Positions 15,933-24,068 of a stretch of DNA of 30,536 nucleotides are shown piece after piece (position 1 is the stretch's first letter; each line of letters opens with the position of its first letter). The position numbers and the translations under genes were made by a program. The DNA comes from Candidatus Helarchaeota archaeon (GTDB lineage Archaea; Asgardarchaeota; Lokiarchaeia; Helarchaeales; JABXJV01): NCBI GenBank assembly GCA_013375355.1, contig JABXJV010000201.1, positions 1-30,536 on the forward strand, in the 5' to 3' direction. The notes below the pieces were generated by a model. That model saw only the letters and a list, made by a program, of their open reading frames with translations. It did not search any database and was not told the DNA's origin.

Positions 15933-16142
15933 TTAATTTTTAAATTCGATAGATAGATCGAGTTCTCTTGCTCTCTCCAACTCTTCAGGAGTAAGTAGAT
16001 TTTCAGCAAGTCTTGTAGCATATCGATTCAGGCAATGCTTCATTGGATCATAAATTTCACAACGTTGACAACAAAATCCCGTAGATCCATACCCCCTAGC
16101 TGAACATTTATCCATTTCGGGACAATCACAATGATTACACAA
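15933..16142 (-). CDS. Small cysteine-rich protein, probably metal-binding
   Basis: This 69-residue protein has eight cysteines: C2, C5, C7, C13, C24, C25, C28 and C37, in CNHCDCP and GFCCQRCEIYDP. A helical C-terminal part without cysteines follows (LTPEELERARELDLSIEF). The spacing suggests one or two zinc sites or an iron-sulfur cluster. The start is TTG at 16142; GGTGTGA lies 9 bases upstream, and a TATA-like run is at 16163-16175. I cannot place it in a family. It could assist cluster transfer for the neighbouring Hdr proteins, but only proximity suggests this. Confidence 0.6.
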   Translation of the reverse strand: MCNHCDCPEMDKCSARGYGSTGFCCQRCEIYDPMKHCLNRYATRLAENLLTPEELERARELDLSIEFKN

Positions 16143-16259
16143 TATTTTTCACACCAACTTTTTTTAAATTGCTTAATCCTATTTTAGTATTTATCTATAA
16201 TATATATCCGGTTTTCGGTATATAAGCCTTTGGAAACGGACTTTTTTTGTCCTATTTTA

Positions 16260-16311
16260 AGAATAAAATAACGAATTCGGAGAACCAATCCGAAATATGA
16301 TATTTTATTCT
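16260..16311. repeat. Nested hairpin (two concentric inverted repeats)
   Basis: The outer arms AGAATAAAATA (16260-16270) and TATTTTATTCT (16301-16311) are exact complements. Inside, TTCGGA (16276-16281) and TCCGAA (16289-16294) are exact complements around a 7-base loop. The gaps between inner and outer arms are nearly equal (5 and 6 bases), so both can form one interrupted stem of 17 pairs. It could be a structured RNA, a protein site or a remnant of a small mobile element. Confidence 0.55.
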
Positions 16312-16530
16312 AAGAATAATATTGATTTCCGTATTTTTAAATTTAATAAAGAACGGATCCGGAAATTTATTCTGAAATTCACATATAAGAATTTAATTTT
16401 CACAGATAAATAATTCCGAAATCAGTACGAATTCCATACAATTATATTAAAAAATGCAAATTTTAACATATATATAAAATGAATTTATTCTTTATCAGAA
16501 AACGTCTTAGAATAGGTCAAAATTTACTAA

Positions 16531-16689
16531 TACAATATATTTATACGAGATAATATTAAGAACACCGGCATAAGATTTGCAAAGATTTCCAAAAGAGCAA
16601 AAGAGAGGGATGGATATCCAAAGAAGGCGGAGGCAATGGATAAACCACAAAGATACTATAAGTTTATTCCAAATAAGTCTAAGATTTAA
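16531..16689 (+). other. Open frame without a start codon, possible coding remnant
   Basis: After TAA at 16528 the frame stays open for 52 codons to TAA at 16687, including the basic stretch FAKISKRAKERDGYPKKAEA. Only an internal ATG (in EAMDKP) is available. Local G+C is higher than in the flanks and the amino acid make-up is protein-like. It may be the tail of a lost gene. I do not recognise a family. Confidence 0.3.
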
Positions 16690-16850
16690 ATTTTATAGAA
16701 AATAAACCAAAAGATAAATAATCCGTTTTCCTTTATTTTCAATTCTTTTTCACCGAAAATCACTACATTATATATAAATAACCTACGTCAAAGGGAATTA
16801 TCTAAGTTAAAAATACTTAGTATCAGTATTTCCCAGTACTAAATCCAAAC

Positions 16851-16878
16851 TTTTAAAAAGGTAAGTGTATTATACTTA
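16851..16878 (+). promoter_or_regulatory. lpd promoter with overlapping dyad
   Basis: TTTTAAAAA (16851-16859) is a TATA-like box. TAAGTGTA (16862-16869) and TATACTTA (16871-16878) form an inverted repeat with one mismatch, lying between that box and the expected start near 16880. A regulator bound there would block initiation. AAGGATG lies 6 bases before the lpd ATG. Confidence 0.45.
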
Positions 16879-16909
16879 ACTAGAAAAAAACAAAAAGAAG
16901 GATGAAAAA

Positions 16910-18481
16910 ATGAATGATAAAATTTATGATATAGCTATAATAGGTGCCGGACCTGGTGGATATCATGCAGCAATTCGGGCTGCGCAATATGATGCAATAG
17001 TTGCATTGATTGAAAAAGATAAGGTCGGTGGCACTTGTTTAAATCGAGGTTGTATCCCAACTAAGACACTTTATAGTGCAGCTAAATTAATAGAAGACAT
17101 AAATGAGAAGTCCAATGAATTTGGAGTAGATCTTGACGGAGAAATCAAACCAAATTTTAAAAAGGCAGTTGATCGAAAGAATAAAGTTGTAGATGAGTTA
17201 GTTGAAGGTGTAAAAGCGTTAGTTAAACAACGAAAAGTTGATTTATTCTCTGGTCATGGAAGTATAATAGGTGGATCCATAGATACTGGCTTTGATGTAA
17301 AAATTGAAGGTGAGTATATAAAACAAATTATAGCAAAACGTGTAATCATTGCTACAGGTTCTTCACCTGCATTAATTCCAGCATTTAATATTGATCATGC
17401 ACGAATTTTGACAAGTGATGACATTTTGTCTTCAGATTTTAAGGAAGTTCCAGAGACACTTTTAATTATTGGAGGTGGCGTAATTGGGTGCGAATTTGCA
17501 AATATATTCAGCAGATTTGGCTCAAAAATAATAATACTGGAATATTTGCCCACGATTCTTGCAACAGAAGAAAAGTTAATTGTTCGAGAATTAAAGAAAA
17601 AATTTAAAAAAATGGGTATTGAAATTTATGAAAATCAAAATGTTTTAAAGGTGGAAAATACAGAGTCTCGAGTAATAGCAACAACTTGTGATGCCAGAGT
17701 TCCACGTGATCAAATTGATTCTGCAGAAAAAATTAAATATAATGCAAATTTATGTTTGATATCAATTGGAAGGGCCAGATCAACCAAAGGACTGGGTTTG
17801 GAAAATACCAAAATTCGTGTTGAGCGAGGATCCATTAAAGTAAATCCCAAAACATTAGAAACTGCAGAGAAAGGTATTTATGCTATAGGTGATGTAACTG
17901 GTGGACTAATGTTAGCACATATAGCAAGTTATGAAGGCGATATCGCGGTCTATAATGCTCTCTACAGTATTGGAGGATTTGATACCGTTCCTCATGAAGC
18001 TGATTATTCTGTTGTTCCTGCTTCAATTTTCACCTCACCTGAAATAGGTTCGGTTGGATTAAGAGAAAAGTCTCTTAAAGATAGAGGTACAAAAATCAGA
18101 ACTGGTCGATTCGGTTATGCTGCATTAGGAAAGGCTAAATGTATGGGTGAAGAAGAAGGGTTCTTAATGATAATAACTGATGAAAAAACGGGCACAATAT
18201 TAGGAGCTTCATGCATCGGTGTTGAGGCTCCTGAATTAATTGCTGAAATTGCACTTGCGATGAAATATGGGCTTAGAGTACAGGAATTAGGGGAAACAAT
18301 TCATAGCCATCCAACAGTATCAGAAATGGTATTGGAAGCAGCAGAGGATGTTCATGGACTAGCAATCCATCGTGCAAGACGTCGTGTAAAACTTGAAGTT
18401 GAAAAACATGAAGATATATATCAAAAATTTAAGGAAAGTAAAAGAATCCTTGAACTTCTCTATAAACGAACCCTTGCTTAA
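16910..18481 (+). CDS. lpdA: Dihydrolipoamide dehydrogenase
   Basis: This 523-residue protein is a pyridine-nucleotide disulfide oxidoreductase. It has FAD motif GAGPGG (12-17), the redox disulfide CLNRGC (43-48), a second Rossmann motif GGGVIGCEFA with a following acidic strand end (ILEYLP) indicating NAD, AIGDVTGG, and the catalytic HSHPTVSE near the C-terminus. It reoxidises lipoamide bound to an E2 or H protein with NAD+. It is longer than the usual 460-475 residues: about 20 extra residues lie in the NAD domain (near 250-275, ATTCDARVPRDQID) and a basic helical tail of about 40 residues follows the catalytic His. No E1, E2 or glycine-cleavage gene is adjacent, so the complex it serves is not known from this window. 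Confidence 0.93.
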   Translation: MNDKIYDIAIIGAGPGGYHAAIRAAQYDAIVALIEKDKVGGTCLNRGCIPTKTLYSAAKLIEDINEKSNEFGVDLDGEIKPNFKKAVDRKNKVVDELVEGVKALVKQRKVDLFSGHGSIIGGSIDTGFDVKIEGEYIKQIIAKRVIIATGSSPALIPAFNIDHARILTSDDILSSDFKEVPETLLIIGGGVIGCEFANIFSRFGSKIIILEYLPTILATEEKLIVRELKKKFKKMGIEIYENQNVLKVENTESRVIATTCDARVPRDQIDSAEKIKYNANLCLISIGRARSTKGLGLENTKIRVERGSIKVNPKTLETAEKGIYAIGDVTGGLMLAHIASYEGDIAVYNALYSIGGFDTVPHEADYSVVPASIFTSPEIGSVGLREKSLKDRGTKIRTGRFGYAALGKAKCMGEEEGFLMIITDEKTGTILGASCIGVEAPELIAEIALAMKYGLRVQELGETIHSHPTVSEMVLEAAEDVHGLAIHRARRRVKLEVEKHEDIYQKFKESKRILELLYKRTLA

Positions 18482-18584
18482 ATATTTTTTTTACACTATT
18501 TTTTTCTTAAAAAATTATTTGAAGTTTAGATTGGGGTTTTCTTAAATTCTATTTTTTTAATTTAAAATTTTTTACCATGTAATA

Positions 18585-19016
18585 TTATTTTAAGGTACGT
18601 AAAACAATACAGCTCTCTATTTCACTTACCTTACTAAAATTACGAATATTTTCGATTAATTCATCCAAACTTAAAAGTTCGGAAACTTGTACCTTCAGGA
18701 GTAATCCACACTTTCCACTCATATAGAAAGCCTCGGTTACTGCAGAATATAGCATTATTCTGTCTGAGAGTTCTTTAATATTTGATTGGGCCGAGGGAAC
18801 AACTGTCAAAAAAGCTGTTACATTTTTTCCGATACTTTCGGGGTTGATATCAATAGTAAATTTATCAATTATTTGTTTTTCAATCATCTTAGCAACACGT
18901 TTTCGAACGGTGCTCTCAGATAAATTTAATTCATCTGCTATCAATTTATATGCTTTTCTCCCATTTCTAGTCAGAATTTCTAAAATCTTTTTATTAGTAA
19001 TATCTAAAGCAGCCAT
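18585..19016 (-). CDS. Lrp/AsnC-family transcriptional regulator
   Basis: This 143-residue protein has an N-terminal helix-turn-helix (about 4-50: NKKILEILTRNGRKAYKLIA, then ESTVRKRVAKMIEKQII) and a C-terminal RAM domain (about 60-140, with VTEAFYMSGKCGLLLKV). It is distinct from the Lrp protein at 1587. It converges on lpd, and its promoter faces the 549-base gap to its right: a TATA-like TTATATAAAG near 19062, then AGTGAT 5 bases before the ATG. Its target is unknown; lpd and the Mer gene are the nearest metabolic genes. Confidence 0.92.
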   Translation of the reverse strand: MAALDITNKKILEILTRNGRKAYKLIADELNLSESTVRKRVAKMIEKQIIDKFTIDINPESIGKNVTAFLTVVPSAQSNIKELSDRIMLYSAVTEAFYMSGKCGLLLKVQVSELLSLDELIENIRNFSKVSEIESCIVLRTLK

Positions 19017-19565
19017 TTACTATCACTTTTATTCTTCATAAATTCTTCATATAAACTCTTTATATAATAAATAATACTTTAGAACTATTTATTATTTTTG
19101 GATATACGTCAACTTTTATGTAAATCCTACTAATTTTAATTTCATTTAGAAGAATTATAGAATTATTGATATTTTTAAACATTAAGAACCACATAAAAAT
19201 ACTGAAATTATAATTGGAGAAGGTAAAAGATTAGATTTTTTGAAGAATTAATAAAATTTGGACCTAGAGTACCGAAAATAAAAAAAATAATATCTCAATA
19301 TACTGAAAACATAATTTTTTTTTAAGAATAAGAAAATGTTTTTTATTAATTTAAGGATGAAAAAACATAATAAATTAGCTTTTTTTGACATAAAACATTA
19401 TTTTCAATACCTAAGTATTTTCATTAAGAGAAGGTTAAAATAAAGTTTTCTTAAAATTAAATCAAAAAACTATAGGAAGATTATAGAAAAATAAAAATTA
19501 GTTATTATTCATTTTAAAAAAATAGAAAATAGGGAGGAAAAAAAAATATTTTAGTCCTGTGTGTT
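19017..19565. other. Gene-free AT-rich gap
   Basis: 549 bases between the Lrp start and the stop of the Mer-fusion gene. It contains the Lrp promoter near 19055-19070 and a small dyad AATAC/GTATT at 19406-19419. There is a 32-codon open stretch without a start near 19225-19325 that I could not assign. I see no gene and no convincing RNA. Confidence 0.5.
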
Positions 19566-21110
19566 CTAGTAGCTTGGTACTATTTTTTCTGTAATTAATG
19601 AAATTGCATCTTTCTTTTTAGGACCCAAAGGAGATCCAAATACGAATTGTGTTACTCCTACGTTTTTAAGGTTTTCAATTTTATTTAAACATTGTTGGGC
19701 GGTTCCACTTACTGAAAATGCATCAATAAATGAATCATTAACTAATTGAAATGCTTTTGACATATCTCCTTTGGCGATATAATCTCTCATATTTAAGGCC
19801 TTTTGTACATCAAGATCATGTCTTTCAAGAATCTTTTGAGGTGTAGCTGCAGCAATAAAAGCTACCACTGGAACTGTTGCTTGCCTTGCTTTTTTAGCAT
19901 CTCCACTTATTGAGAAACAAGTATAAGCTGTTAAATCGAAATCACCAATTTTTTTATTCGCACTATCAACGCCTTCCTTAACCCATTTTCTGGCTATTTC
20001 AAGGTCAAACTCATGAGATGCATTTATTAAAACTCCATCACCTATATTCCCTGCTAATTTAAGCATTTTCGGACCTTGTGCTCCTATATATATAGGAATA
20101 TTTCTATTTGGTTTAAAATTTAACCTTGCATTTTCTAATTTGATTAATCTTCCCGAAAAGTTAACGTTATCTTCTGTCCATAATTGTTTTATAGCCTCAA
20201 CAGTCTCGGCAATTAAAGTTAGAATGCTCTTCGTTTCTATATTTAATGAAGTAAGTGTTGATTTATCTCCGGCTCCTATTCCCAGTTTCATTCTATTATT
20301 AGATACAAGATCTAATGAAGCAATTGTAGAAGCCGTGGATGCAAGATGTCGCATGTAAGGATTAGTAACTCCAACTCCTAAATAAGCAATACTAGTGGCT
20401 TTAGCAATAAGTGTTAAAGTAACATAAGGATCCATATTCGTATAATGATCCGTAATCCATATGTTATCGATTCCACCAACTTCAAATCTTCTAGCATAAT
20501 CGACTAATTTATCCAGTCCCATCGCAGGTACTAATTCAACCCCAAATCTTATTTCTTTATTTATGTCTCTTGTAATAACAGGAGTAGGTGTCACTTTAGT
20601 CTCCTCTAGAGCTCTGGTTACTACTTGTAAGGTGTTAAAAAGAGCAGCAGGATTATGATGACCTTTGATTAATTGTAAAATATCTGATCTTTCTTTCTGT
20701 GTAAGATTTAAATTTTTCAATTCATCTCTTGTCATTACTGATAACAAATCATCAATTAAATCAGTAGTAATAACTCTAGATAATTTATTTATTCGGTTCC
20801 GAAGACTTTTTGTGATGTCGATATGAGTTGTTTTTAGTTTTGTGGGTTTAATTTCAGTCTTATATTCCGGTTTTATATATTTTGAAGTAAGTTTATTAAT
20901 TGCGTCTGGATCAGCTCTATTAACTATGTCTAGTACTTTAGGAATTATGTTTTTATAATGTCCTTTCACAAATTGAAACATTGCACTTCTCTCTTGGGGG
21001 CTCATTTGTATGTCTTTTTCGGTTACATAAACAATTAACTCCTCACTAAAGTCGTCTTTGTCTTCTTCCGACAAATTTTTCAATTTTTCAATCAATTTCT
21101 CATCGATCAT
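19566..21110 (-). CDS. mer: Mer-type F420-dependent methylene-tetrahydromethanopterin reductase with duplicated N-terminal helical domain
   Basis: Residues 186-514 are a luciferase-like monooxygenase fold of the Mer type: IRFGVELVPAMG, WITDHYTNMDPYVTLTLIA, GVGVTNPYMRH, KLGIGAGDKSTL and IPIYIGAQGPKMLKLAG. Mer converts methylene- to methyl-tetrahydromethanopterin with F420H2, in the C1 branch of the Wood-Ljungdahl pathway. Ordinary Mer is about 320-330 residues; here about 185 extra N-terminal residues hold two copies of a helical domain, exactly 100 residues apart (QERSAMFQFVKGHY at 39-52 and KERSDILQLIKGHH at 139-152). The same domain is in the preceding gene, 4 bases upstream in the same operon. 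GGAGGA lies 9 bases before the ATG. The extension could regulate the enzyme or bind a partner. Confidence 0.9.
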   Translation of the reverse strand: MIDEKLIEKLKNLSEEDKDDFSEELIVYVTEKDIQMSPQERSAMFQFVKGHYKNIIPKVLDIVNRADPDAINKLTSKYIKPEYKTEIKPTKLKTTHIDITKSLRNRINKLSRVITTDLIDDLLSVMTRDELKNLNLTQKERSDILQLIKGHHNPAALFNTLQVVTRALEETKVTPTPVITRDINKEIRFGVELVPAMGLDKLVDYARRFEVGGIDNIWITDHYTNMDPYVTLTLIAKATSIAYLGVGVTNPYMRHLASTASTIASLDLVSNNRMKLGIGAGDKSTLTSLNIETKSILTLIAETVEAIKQLWTEDNVNFSGRLIKLENARLNFKPNRNIPIYIGAQGPKMLKLAGNIGDGVLINASHEFDLEIARKWVKEGVDSANKKIGDFDLTAYTCFSISGDAKKARQATVPVVAFIAAATPQKILERHDLDVQKALNMRDYIAKGDMSKAFQLVNDSFIDAFSVSGTAQQCLNKIENLKNVGVTQFVFGSPLGPKKKDAISLITEKIVPSY

Positions 21111-21114
21111 TTTA

Positions 21115-21579
21115 TTATTCCTCCATTTTTTCTATATATTCTTTTAAAAGGTCTTGAGTAGCACTTTTATCTGCTCTCAACCCAATTCGAATTGCATTTC
21201 TAATATTATATCTTGTATAATGACTTTTAGTGAATTGAAAAACTGAATATCTCTCCTGATCACTGAGTTCAACCTTATTCTTCGTTATTAATACCAATAA
21301 ATCTTCCCCAAATGATTCCATTTCTTCTTTATTAAGTTCGAGTATTCTATCCAACTGATCTTCTATATCTAGAAGAAAGTCTATTTCAGAAAATGGGATA
21401 AGAACTACTTTATTGTCTATAGTTGTTCTCACTAAAAATCTTCTATTATTCCTGAAATCTATTCCTTGTTCCTCTAACTTCTTTATCTGATTTACTCCAA
21501 AATAAATTGAAATACCTCTATTTATTCCTTTTTCGTGGCTGGTGACGACCAATGGTTCCAATTCACTAAAGTCACACAT
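21115..21579 (-). CDS. Two-domain protein: AbrB-like N-terminus plus the Mer-extension helical domain
   Basis: This 154-residue protein has an N-terminal part (about 8-64, VVTSHEKGINRGISIYF then LLDIE) that matches the N-terminal domain of the plus-strand gene at 23139 (VSVHGSGKNRGTRIYF). The H-G-x-G-x-NRG-x-x-IY pattern followed by short strands resembles a SpoVT/AbrB-type swapped hairpin, which is an inference. Residues 80-150 (DQERYSVFQFTKSHY) are a copy of the helical domain found twice in the Mer fusion downstream. It is therefore a domain bridge between the two C1 reductase operons. It may regulate transcription or sit on the reductase. No catalytic residues are evident. A minus-strand TATA-like CTATATATATT lies near 21645. 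Confidence 0.75.
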   Translation of the reverse strand: MCDFSELEPLVVTSHEKGINRGISIYFGVNQIKKLEEQGIDFRNNRRFLVRTTIDNKVVLIPFSEIDFLLDIEDQLDRILELNKEEMESFGEDLLVLITKNKVELSDQERYSVFQFTKSHYTRYNIRNAIRIGLRADKSATQDLLKEYIEKMEE

Positions 21580-21948
21580 TTTTTTTCAGCTAGATTTTTA
21601 ATAAATATGTTCAATAAGTGAAAAATGTGGAACTGAATATATATAGTTTTCGGTCAAATATATTTATCTGTAGTTGCTTTAATCATGTTTAAAGAAATTA
21701 ATTATTTGATTTATTTTTTTCTTTAAAATAAAAAATTAATTGGTAAATAATATAATTAAATAAAAATTAAGAAAAGAAGTTATAAAAATCAAAATTATTT
21801 ATTTAATCAGTGATATGATCAAAATTAAGATAATTTATTGCCCAATTCTCTATACAACAAGGTAAAATCCAAAATTGTTTAATTTTATAAATAATTTTTA
21901 AAAAAGGATAAAAAAAATACAAAAAAAGAATTTCTTCTAATAATTAAC
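21580..21948. promoter_or_regulatory. Intergenic gap with the promoter of the Mer operon
   Basis: 369 AT-rich bases. They contain the minus-strand TATA-like box near 21640-21650 and a short direct repeat ATCAAAATTA (about 21788 and 21818). No gene is visible. Confidence 0.45.
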
Positions 21949-23046
21949 TTATTTTTTTTCTTTATATCCAAGTGATGCTATAAGTTCGAATGCATCTGCT
22001 GTTGTCTCCGATCCAAATTCTTTTTTCAATGTAATTTTTGGACGATGCTTCGCTTGTAAATCTTCTGATACCTCAACAGAGCTGTTCGCTATATATCTTA
22101 GACTTTTACTAATTGTTATTAAACTTATGATTGTGCTAATATCTTTAATTTTTTTCCAAACTTCATTCTCAGTTTTTCTATCAAATTCTTTAACTGCATC
22201 ATAATTGTTGATGATTTTGTTTGCACGCATAAAGTCATTCTTGAAAAACGCCAAAATTGCATTTTGTTGCATTTTTATGATAAAATGGGACATTTGAACC
22301 AAATGTTCTTTTATTTCGATATTGATATCTTTATCATTAAGTTTTAAAGTTTCTTTAGCTATTTCTATTGCATAATGTGCCATCTTACTTAAGTCTCTAG
22401 CTAAAACTATTCCAAGAATACAATCTATTTTTATATCACTCATACAAATTTCTTCGATATTTATTTTATTGCTTAATGATAAATTCAATTGCCTTAACAT
22501 TAGATAATATAGCTTATAAACTTCTTTTTCTCTGTTAATTACATCTTGTGCAAGAATTTGATCGTTATTTTGAAATGCTTTGATTGCATCAATATGCATT
22601 GAGGATACAAGAGTATAAATTCTCTTTACTAAATGATGTAAAGGAAATTTCACAGGATCTACTAAAATTCTGATAGTGATCCTATTTGAGAATTCTTCAG
22701 AAATTTCTGCTCCTATTAAATCTAATGTACAATTTTTGATTAATCTCTTATTTTCTACCATAATAGTATTTTTTGATGATATTACGATTACATCAGCTCC
22801 TTGAACATAAGAACTATAAACGGATCTTTCTAAAGAATTATTTTCAGCATATTCTTCAATTTGTATATAAAATTCACTCAAATAGTTTTCTTGTTTTTTT
22901 AAAGGATGCACTTTTAAAGCTTCATCATCAATATAAGAAATTGCTATTTCATCACCCTTCTTAATATTCAGTTCCATGACCCAGTTTTTTGGTAAAGTTA
23001 TAAAAAAACTTCCACTTGCAGTACTTTGAATTTTTCTAATTTCCAT
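21949..23046 (-). CDS. AbrB-PhoU domain regulator
   Basis: From ATG 23046 this codes for 365 residues. Residues 1-50 are a SpoVT/AbrB DNA-binding hairpin (RKIQSTASGSFFITLPKNWV, KGDEIAISYIDD, LKVHPL). The rest is two PhoU-like three-helix units (about 120-220 and 225-340, with MHIDAIKAFQNND and MQQNAILAFFKNDFMRANKI). This combination is a known archaeal regulator type, usually tied to phosphate or metal signalling. It lies between the Mer operon and the metVF operon and is divergent from the latter across 92 bases, so control of those genes is possible. A GTG at 23055 would add three residues; CTTATATGTT at 23071-23080 is 27-30 bases before 23046 and suggests a leaderless message. Confidence 0.88.
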   Translation of the reverse strand: MEIRKIQSTASGSFFITLPKNWVMELNIKKGDEIAISYIDDEALKVHPLKKQENYLSEFYIQIEEYAENNSLERSVYSSYVQGADVIVISSKNTIMVENKRLIKNCTLDLIGAEISEEFSNRITIRILVDPVKFPLHHLVKRIYTLVSSMHIDAIKAFQNNDQILAQDVINREKEVYKLYYLMLRQLNLSLSNKINIEEICMSDIKIDCILGIVLARDLSKMAHYAIEIAKETLKLNDKDINIEIKEHLVQMSHFIIKMQQNAILAFFKNDFMRANKIINNYDAVKEFDRKTENEVWKKIKDISTIISLITISKSLRYIANSSVEVSEDLQAKHRPKITLKKEFGSETTADAFELIASLGYKEKK

Positions 23047-23138
23047 ACCAATCACTCGTAATAAAAGTTAAACATATAAGTATATACTTTTGCTATGATA
23101 TATAATCCAATAAAGATATTTATATTTTTCCCTCAAAT
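23047..23138. promoter_or_regulatory. Divergent promoter, AbrB-PhoU gene / metVF operon
   Basis: This 92-base gap holds a minus-strand TATA-like CTTATATGTT (23071-23080) and plus-strand TATA-like runs GATATATAAT (23097-23106) and TTTATATTTTT (about 23119-23129). The compact layout would let one bound protein control both directions. Confidence 0.5.
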
Positions 23139-24068
23139 ATGGAAACTTTTTACAAAATATATAATTACGACTATTCAACAATATTATTTGTGGAAAAAAT
23201 GAAACCGTTCATTGTATCAGTGCATGGTTCAGGAAAAAATAGAGGCACAAGAATTTACTTTAATTCAAGAGATCTTAGAAAAATTGAGAAGAAATATGGA
23301 GAAGAATTTTTCCTCTTTAAAAATAAGAAATTATTAGCATATATAGATCCTATCAAGGAAAGCATTTGGATTAAACCACTTGAAACTTGGAAGAGATTGA
23401 AAAATATTACAATTACTAGAGTTATGGATAGTTATAATTTTATTGATGACGAATTGGATTTTGCAGAAACCGAGGAATATGAATTTGATTTTGATAGTGA
23501 TGGTGCAGGTTTGGATTTTTATTTACCTATAGAAGGAACTGGAGACAAATATTTGATAGCTGAAGTTTCTATAAGAAAAAATTTGTGTTATTACTGTGTT
23601 TCAACTTCTCTTTCTAATTTAAAAAAAGAAATTCAAAGAAAAGGTGATAAACATTTCCCTGGTCTATTAAAATTAAGAAATTCTGATATTAAATATCTAA
23701 ATGACTATTTAGTTCATTCACCTGTACTTGGTTATACAGCCAGGAATGCCTTTAGTAAAGTTAAAAATAAGAAAATAAACAATGTAGAAATTCCTGCTTA
23801 TATTTCAATTCCAAATGATGCTGAGCTTACACCACTTATTAATATGGATAAAGGTAACATAAAAGATTTGAAAATTAGAAAAAGAGATATTTTGGCAAAA
23901 TATGAGATTACGGCGATTGCTTCGAATTTTGCTCATGTAGAGAATACCACTATATTAGAAATAAATAATGAAATTTTTTGGAAAGTATTAACAAATAAAG
24001 GAGAATTATTTTTCAATCCAATGAATGGGAAAAAAATAGAAGAAATTAAAGAAATTAAGGTAGTTTAA
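23139..24068 (+). CDS. Unknown protein: AbrB-like N-terminus plus a 185-residue domain duplicated in the next gene
   Basis: This 309-residue protein has three parts. About 21-82 (MKPFIVSVHGSGKNRGTRIY, then IWIKPLE) matches the N-terminus of the small gene at 21115-21579 and resembles an AbrB-type hairpin. About 100-124 is an acidic linker (DDELDF, EEYEFDFDSD). From 125 to 309 is a mixed alpha/beta domain containing LDFYLPIEGTGDKY, KKEIQRKGDKHFPG and VEIPAYISIPNDAELTP. The last part is duplicated in the following gene with equal length. I recognise no known family for it. The start may be ATG 23139 or the internal ATG 23199, which aligns better with the relative and has GTGGA just upstream. 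It heads the metVF operon with one-base gaps, implying a job linked to methylene-tetrahydrofolate reductase. Confidence 0.78.
   Translation: METFYKIYNYDYSTILFVEKMKPFIVSVHGSGKNRGTRIYFNSRDLRKIEKKYGEEFFLFKNKKLLAYIDPIKESIWIKPLETWKRLKNITITRVMDSYNFIDDELDFAETEEYEFDFDSDGAGLDFYLPIEGTGDKYLIAEVSIRKNLCYYCVSTSLSNLKKEIQRKGDKHFPGLLKLRNSDIKYLNDYLVHSPVLGYTARNAFSKVKNKKINNVEIPAYISIPNDAELTPLINMDKGNIKDLKIRKRDILAKYEITAIASNFAHVENTTILEINNEIFWKVLTNKGELFFNPMNGKKIEEIKEIKVV

Larger units (their letters stand above)
16143..16909. other. Long gene-free region with structured DNA and two promoters
   Basis: These 767 bases hold no complete gene. The left half (16200-16440) is studded with CCG/CGG-centred motifs: TTCGGA, TCCGAA, the palindrome CGGATCCG (16354-16361) and ATTCCGAAAT, plus a nested hairpin at 16260-16311. 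The middle (16531-16689) is an open frame without a start and with more G+C than its surroundings. The right end holds a TATA-like box at 16764-16777, a TTAGTA/TACTAA inverted repeat (16817-16842) and the lpd promoter. Confidence 0.5.

Noticed and set aside
19225..19325. Open stretch encoding FFEELIKFGPRVPKIKKI
   Set aside because: No start codon, short, and no family recognised; treated as possible debris only.
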